Shown here: one piece after another, positions 58,511-64,000 of the stretch | Numbering within the stretch: position 1 is the first letter of the stretch | Layout: each line of letters starts with the position of its first letter | Assembly (NCBI RefSeq): GCF_014851395.1 | Contig: NW_024041150.1 | Span: forward strand, 31,312,305-31,376,304 | From: Micropterus salmoides | Lineage: Eukaryota > Chordata > Actinopteri > Centrarchiformes > Centrarchidae | Length of the DNA: 64,000 bases | Direction of reading: 5' to 3' | Notes under the pieces: model-generated | Told to the model about the DNA's origin: nothing | The model's database searches: none | What the model saw: the letters and a program-made list of their open reading frames with translations, nothing else | Translations under genes and position numbers: made by a program

Positions 58511-61388
58511 AAACCCTCAAAATCAGTGTTTGTGTATTGCTTTATTGCTGTTAATAATTGTGTACACTTATGCTATCCTACCCTCACACTACTGACATTT
58601 CCAAGAATTTAAATATAGTAATAATGATGATAATATTTGTATAGCAGTTTTCAATGCAGGATTTACAGCAATCAATGTAAAACATAGACAAGTTGAACAA
58701 AAACTGGTATCACACACAGTGGTTTGAAACTACTACTAATAATAATAATGCAAGCAATTTGTCCTAAGAAGTGAGATGAGACACAGCAAACAATTATATA
58801 ATTGTTGTGTGTACATTTTGTAGTTTCATTTTTATTTACACTCAGTATTATAAACATTTTCATAAGCAAACCAATAAATATTTTAAACCTTAAAATGCAT
58901 CTTTTCAGAAATATTTCCAAAGTCAAATAGTCAAAAAAATGCTGTGCGTTACCGGACAGAGCTAAGCTAACTGGCTGCTGGCTACAGCTTCTTAATTATT
59001 GTACAAACAGGAGAGTGAAAGAATCATATTATCTGACTCTCAGCAAGAAGTAAATTAGCCTGTTTTCCATAATGTACAACATAAGTATTCATTTTTATGT
59101 GCATCAGCTGCTGCTTCCATAGTGGACCTTTAGCGGAAAGATTTGTTTTCTCACACAATTTCTTTGAATGCAAAAAATGACAGCTTCAACCTTCCTTAAT
59201 TTAGTCATAATTGACTGAGTAAGATTAATGTGGCTCAGTTAAAAATGAAATGTTAGCACACAGCCAGAGTTACTTTAAAAGAAACCTTGTATACAGTTAC
59301 AGTGAGTAAATTAAAAAGAAGGGGGTAAAAACAAAGCGTTTATTTACAAATACATTTTCATCTTTATCAGCTTTCCTGTTTTTACCATCCAGTACACACA
59401 GTCCACTGGTCCACATTGTTCAGCTTCAGCCCAGTCAGAGTGGCAGGACTCTTGATTCAGCTCCCTCCGGTGTCACACACCTGTTGGAGAAAAGACAGCA
59501 CACACACTCTATAGTCTGACTCCCTCTACAGGTAAACATGTAGAAAAGCACAGAATACACCTTTTGAGCCTTTGACCATATTGTTGGTGGTACTGAGAGT
59601 CAAAGACTAACACATGGTTGTGTTATTATGTCAATCGAAAGATTGGGAACAACACCACAAGATAATAAGGTGAATTATTATTAGATATATTCCTACATTG
59701 TATATTTACATGGAAAATACATTAAATACACAGTGAGTATGTGTATGTGTGTACTTTTACACTTCCCTGCTTATGAACATATTTCCCTTTACATCTTTTA
59801 CTGCTATGCCAAAACTTGCACAAGTCAAATAAATTGAATATGACTTGGTATCAAGTCAGCAGAAACAACAGAAACAGTGGGCCAGTGTTCTGGCTTTAAC
59901 CTGGTCAGTAAATAAACAAACTCTAATCATGCAGAACTTCTCAATATAGTAAAAGTTACAAAGCACTTTAAAAAAAAAGAGGTGAAAAAGTAAAGAGAAA
60001 AAGTGAGAAAACAGCACATGAAACAAGGACACCAACTTCACAAACATTAAAGTATAATGTTTTTAAATCAAGACAAAGACCAAGAAAACTAGAAATTTAA
60101 ATTCTAAATTATATTAAAATTCAGAAATTAGTTTACAGTACCTCCTTTGTTTTGACTTGTGTGTACTTATTTGGTCCAAACTGGATTTGCTATAAAGATG
60201 AAAATATGATTATGTTAGCCATTGCCTTGACTTTGTTTTCACTAATTTTATTATCTTTTTAAAAAGTGTAGAAAAAATTACTATAACAAAAAGAAAGGAA
60301 GTAAACATGACATTAAAGTCTTACTGTGTTGTCTTCAGTCTTGCGTGAAACTCGTCCTGACGTCTTCCAGCGGATTTTGAAGTCACTGATCCCCTTGCTT
60401 TTCATCTTTGCCTCCAGCTAGGAAGCATTCAAAAAAATCTGTCTTTACATTTCTAATAACTTTAATAATGAGCAACTTGGATATTAATAGATATGGCTCT
60501 TACAAACTATTAATTACTAATTGCTTCATCATAACTACTAACACTGTTACAGGGGTCTAATATCAGAATTTGGAATTCCTATACATAAAATGTTATGATG
60601 AAGAAGTTTTACCTTCCACGCCATGCCCTTTCACAGTGATAGACTTTACGAAGGTACATATGACACAATATCCCATTAAAATTTCTCTTTCTCACCTGCT
60701 TTAAGATTTGTTGTTGGATGACCGGGTCACTCATGTCAAAGTCAGTGCTGATCTTCACGACAGATCTCTTCTTAAAGTCTGAAAAATGGTTGCTGATGTG
60801 ATAGCTGTTATGTTATGTAATATTTTACCATACCATTTGTTTAGCATGGTTCAGTTTATTGATGACATTTTTTTAATCATAAACTGAGTTTTAGGAATAA
60901 TTTTCCATCCCCCAAGCAGTTCAGGTTCATTTCAATGCACTTTGAAAATAAATTAAATACATTTTTCGAAAATGTGAACAGTAAAATGCTGAATGCCTGG
61001 CAAATTTAATCCATTTCACAAGGGTAAAAAAGTGGTTTTACTTTCAAATATGTTAATTTACTCTAGAAAATCATAATTTTTCATCAAGCATGAATTCTGG
61101 GTAAGCAGCAACAAAGAATAACAAAGAATAATAGACTGGTACTGAAAGAAAAAAAATACTTTCTTAATAAACTTTTTAAATTTGCAGTAGAGCTGCAACT
61201 ACTTATGAATTTTAACTGTTAGCAATATTTTTTTCAATTAACTAAATAATTTAGTTTACAAAAAGAACTTACATTGAAAAATGTCAATTACATTTTTCAA
61301 CCAACCAAAAGCATTTACTTAATAACGATGCAAAACACAGAAAAGCAGTAAATCCTCACATTGGAAGTTTCAATAAGCAAAGGTTTTG
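58511..61388. repeat. segmental duplication, copy 2 (pairs with 38341-40682)
   Basis: Collinear with copy 1 over the tail exons, introns and 3' flank. It includes extra sequence beside T1 (about 60790-61085) and T4 that copy 1 lacks. It joins directly to an intact CTLD exon at 61475, whereas copy 1 meets an LINE fragment at that point. Confidence 0.88.
59457..60778 (-). CDS. lectin gene F, C-terminal tail exons T1-T4 (copy 2, intact)
   Basis: Exons: T1 60696-60778 (FKKRSVVKISTDFDMSDPVI then QQQILKQ), T2 60325-60417 (LEAKMKSKGISDFKIRWKTS), T3 60142-60189 (QIQFGPNKYTQVKTKE), T4 59457-59480 (VCDTGGS, TGA). All borders follow GT/AG (tatag before T3, ccaacag before T4) and the phases join without a break: 1 to 0, 0 to 0, 0 to 0. 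A minus-strand AATAAA lies at 59339-59344, conserved in copy 1. The tail is about 80 residues, charged, with helical-looking segments and a single cysteine six residues from the end, suggestive of covalent pairing (inference). There is no membrane segment. Similar ends occur in fish CLEC20A-like lectins. Confidence 0.8.
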
Positions 61389-61474
61389 AAATTTTACTTG
61401 AAACTTTTTGTAAATCAACTAATTCATGTTTTGCTTAAGGAGTAATTTAAAGCATAAACTCGTATAACACTTAC

Positions 61475-61807
61475 ATTGGCAAAGAAACATAGATTTGGTG
61501 TTGCAGGATCTTACGCTCCATTTTCTGTCAATGTAAGCACAGTTCGGACCCTCTCCTACGTTTGTTGGGGGTTTCAGACCCTGGTATCTGAATGTGGAGA
61601 TACTCCCATCAGACCACTTCCAAGAGTCTCCAAACAGGCCGATCCATGCCAGCTTTCCTGTCGGCACCATGATCTGGATTTCCTGGTTCTCAGCCTGGTT
61701 CCTCACACTGAGCAGGTCTGTGTGGTACTCCCTGCAGTAGAGCTGTGCATCGGCCCACATCATAGGTGTTTCCACGAGAATCTTTGTTGCTGGTGCCCCA
61801 TCTCTGC
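61475..61807 (-). CDS. lectin gene F: second C-type lectin domain
   Basis: This 333-base exon is in phase 1 at both ends: acceptor ttcacag before GCAGAGATG, donor CAAT then GTAAGTG. It reads TPMMWADAQLYCREYHTDLL, LAWIGLFGDSWKWSDGSIST, VGEGPNCAYI, RKWSVRSCNTKSMFLC. The CTLD cysteines and WIGL are intact. The EPN position is lost and the WND position reads WSV, so calcium-dependent sugar binding is unlikely. It joins in frame to the tail exon T1 at 60778. Confidence 0.88.
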
Positions 61808-62227
61808 CTGTGAATAAAGAAATAATCATGATGTACCAACACATACTCTAAATTTTAATAAAATTCCACACAGTGGTGCTTTACCTTGTGGTAAAGTAGT
61901 AGTTGTTGGTGTGGGAGTAATTGTAATAAACCAACTAATTACAGTGTTTTCATTATTATGATATTGTTTTGCAAGATAATTTGAAGGACAATATCACTGG
62001 TTTGGTACGCACATGTCCTACACATACATGTAACATTGCAGTGTATGTTTCAATATTTTTTTAAATTCACTTCCTACCCTCAAGACATTTAATTAATTTA
62101 TCATTTTGTATGTACAAAAATATATTCATGAACTTTAATGTTTAACAAGACAAATGCCTATAGTGACCAGCTCATCAACCACATTTACTTTGGTAACACA
62201 TGTGAATAATATTTTCCATAATATTAC

Positions 62228-62608
62228 CATCAAAGCATAAGAAGTAATTAGGTATGTCACAGTCCAGGTCTCTCCATTCACCCGTTTGTTGTATGCAAGC
62301 ACAGTGCTGGATGGCGGTCTTGCTGGGCTCACCGACATCCCAGTTCCTGAACTCATCTTCACCATCTCCATAGTAACCCTCATCTGACAAAGACCACTTC
62401 CAGGTTAAGACATCTTCATACAGCCCAATCCAAAAATCGTGGAAGTCATTCTCCATTTTGTCTATGACTCTATTCATGTCCTGAACGTTGCTGATGGTGG
62501 CCAGATCAGTGTACATATCTCTGCAGTAGGTCTGGGCTTCAAACCATGTTTTAGGTTCACTGTAAATGAGAACGTAGTCACGGCTACAGGAATCGAAGAA
62601 GCAGTAAT
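62228..62608 (-). CDS. lectin gene F: first C-type lectin domain
   Basis: This 381-base exon is in phase 1 at both ends: acceptor accaacag before ATTACTGC, donor GATG then GTAAT. It reads DYCFFDSCSRDYVLIYSEPK, TWFEAQTYCRDMYTDLATIS, DFWIGLYEDVLTWKWSLSDE, EFRNWDVGEPSK, GEWRDLDC and YFLCFDG. It is complete, with the first-domain type N-terminal cysteine stretch. The EPN motif is EPS and the WND motif is WRD, so the sugar site is altered but not erased. No signal-peptide exon was found between it and the FTP exon at 63.4 kb. Confidence 0.88.
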
Positions 62609-62872
62609 CTGTTGGTAGAAAAAAAAAATCCACTCATTTTATTTGTGAATGGATGATGTAGCAATGAAGGCCTGGCATGATTGCCTGTGAAAAAGATTGA
62701 AGTAGAGATTAATCTTAAATAATTGAGTGCAATTACTTAGCATGACTGTGGCATTTATAAAAGGGCTAAAAGTTAAATCTTTATTTTGAAATAGCAATTT
62801 GCATTTATGAATGGAAAATATATCATCAGCATGGAATCGGCCACTACCACCACATTAGCTAACAAAGGCAAG

Positions 62873-62955
62873 GCGCTGCAAGGCAAGTTTATTTGTATAG
62901 CACAATTTAACAACAAGGTAATTCAAAGTGCTTACATAAAACATAAAAGCAACAG
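62873..62955 (-). mobile_element. LINE/SINE 3' end fragment, inverted
   Basis: The stretch ggcaagtttatttgtatagcaca followed by gtaattcaaagtgctt is the inverse complement of the tail at 38180-38325. Confidence 0.55.
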
Positions 62956-63228
62956 GGAAATATGTAAAAGTTTAAAAGCAACATAAAATATAATAAAAGT
63001 ACAATGTTACAATCGGGGTTAAAAGAGTTAAATGGAAAATAATAAAAAGCTAAAAACAAAGAAAAAGAAATCAGGACAGTAAAAGTTAATTTTAAAGAAC
63101 TGACTGTTTCAGCAGAACTATTGTCATAGAGATTATAATGTAAATAATAGTATCATCTGCAAATGTGATGACCTTCTATTTCCAGTTTTGCATTGCAAGG
63201 ATTTCATAAAACTGCATAATCTGTGTAC

Positions 63229-63401
63229 CATGGGCCGGCGGCTGCTGAGGGGCTATGTTGTAAGGATTCTTCAAAGTGCTGTAGACCTCCACCTCACACA
63301 GAGACAGTGGTATATCAGGATGGTTCACAGTCACATACCGACCCGCAATTCCACCACAATCCACAGTCACCAGAGATTGTGAACTGGAGATGACCCTGCA
63401 G
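63229..63401 (-). CDS. lectin gene F: second half of an F-type lectin (FTP) domain
   Basis: The exon is entered in phase 2 after ctttttcag, as in genes D and E. It reads CRVISSSQSLVTVDCGGIAG, RYVTVNHPDIPLSLCEVEVY and STLKNPYNIAPQ. The frame stays open to a stop at 63176, so it could be the last exon of a separate fucolectin. Alternatively, a weak donor (CATG then GTACAC at 63229) in phase 1 would join it exactly to the CTLD exon at 62608. The first FTP exon and signal peptide must lie to the right of this exon, probably beyond the window; I did not find them up to 64000. Whether FTP and CTLDs are one protein is inferred, not shown. Confidence 0.65.
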
Positions 63402-63419
63402 CTGAAAAAGAGAAACAAA

Positions 63420-64000
63420 CAAAGAAGGTGCACATGACATTTCTTGTACCTTCACTCATTTTATTATACATATTTTATTTAAACATATTCATGCATATTC
63501 ATTTGTGCTCTTGTAACTGCACTATCTACCAGAGACCAAAAGATGACTTTAATAAAAATTGTCACAATTTGGAGACAATGGATAAAGTGATGTAACACTT
63601 TGGACGTCAGTTTACATACATACAAAATTACATCATTAGTAACAGTGTCGACAATTGTAGAACTTTCCAGCAGGTATAATTAGTGGTTTACATATATATC
63701 ATAAGTGATGGGTGTTATTATTATGTTCTGGAGTATCCAAGAAATAAGTGTGTACTTTTAACGACTTATTCCAAACGAAGCCATATATGTTATCTTCTTG
63801 CTAGGTTAAAGGTTTATTATTATTCCTAGTCTCCAGACTATATTTTCTGTGTATGCTTCATTAGGTACAGTGCGCAGGCGTTTCACCTTTAGGTTTCATT
63901 TTCATTTAGTTGATGTTCAGGACTGGTGAGTGACTAAACTAGCATGGCTAGTAATTCAGATGAAAAATTAATATCACATGACTGGGTAATATTATTAGGT
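63420..64000. other. intron or spacer to window edge
   Basis: No FTP first exon or signal-peptide exon is recognised here. The sequence is AT-rich. Confidence 0.4.

Overview
This is a teleost fish nuclear genomic window. The evidence is intron-split genes with GT/AG splice sites, AT-rich spacers, and fish-type repeats: two Tc1/mariner copies with intact ends, a tRNA-headed SINE, L2-like LINE pieces, a TTAA-flanked piggyBac-like MITE, a CACTA/EnSpm relic and LTR fragments. No rRNA, tRNA gene, CRISPR array or prokaryotic operon is visible.

All recognisable host genes lie on the minus strand. From the right edge leftward: (F) a lectin with an F-type (fucolectin, FTP) exon, two C-type lectin domains (CTLDs) and a four-exon C-terminal tail (63.4-59.5 kb); (G) a broken CTLD exon (57 kb); (D) a small fucolectin with its own signal-peptide exons (46.3-44.3 kb); (E) FTP exons that appear to splice straight onto a second copy of the same tail (43.3-39.3 kb); (C, B) two broken CTLD exons and a possible tail exon (37.3, 32.6 and 31.3 kb); a SAMD9/SAMD9L-like gene holding only the C-terminal half of the family (27.2-25.0 kb); two exons of a RING/B-box TRIM gene (21.2-19.9 kb); and (A) a gene with three tandem CTLDs (17.2-15.0 kb). 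On the plus strand there are only transposon-derived reading frames, plus one CACTA-type transposase relic (10.9-13.0 kb).

The lectin exons use matching phase-1 junctions, so FTP, CTLD and tail modules are interchangeable without breaking frame. About 2.3 kb around the tail is duplicated (38.3-40.7 kb and 58.5-61.4 kb), with further paired blocks (35.1-35.5/57.2-57.5 kb and 36.9/57.7 kb). The piggyBac-like MITE sits in one copy, and the other copy shows the empty TTAA site. The region therefore looks like an innate-immunity neighbourhood (sugar-binding lectins, SAMD9-like, TRIM) expanding and decaying by duplication, exon shuffling and transposon insertion.

The most interesting candidate is the FTP-CTLD-CTLD-tail architecture and its FTP-tail sister. 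Gene models come from reading splice sites by eye. No transcript evidence or database search was available.
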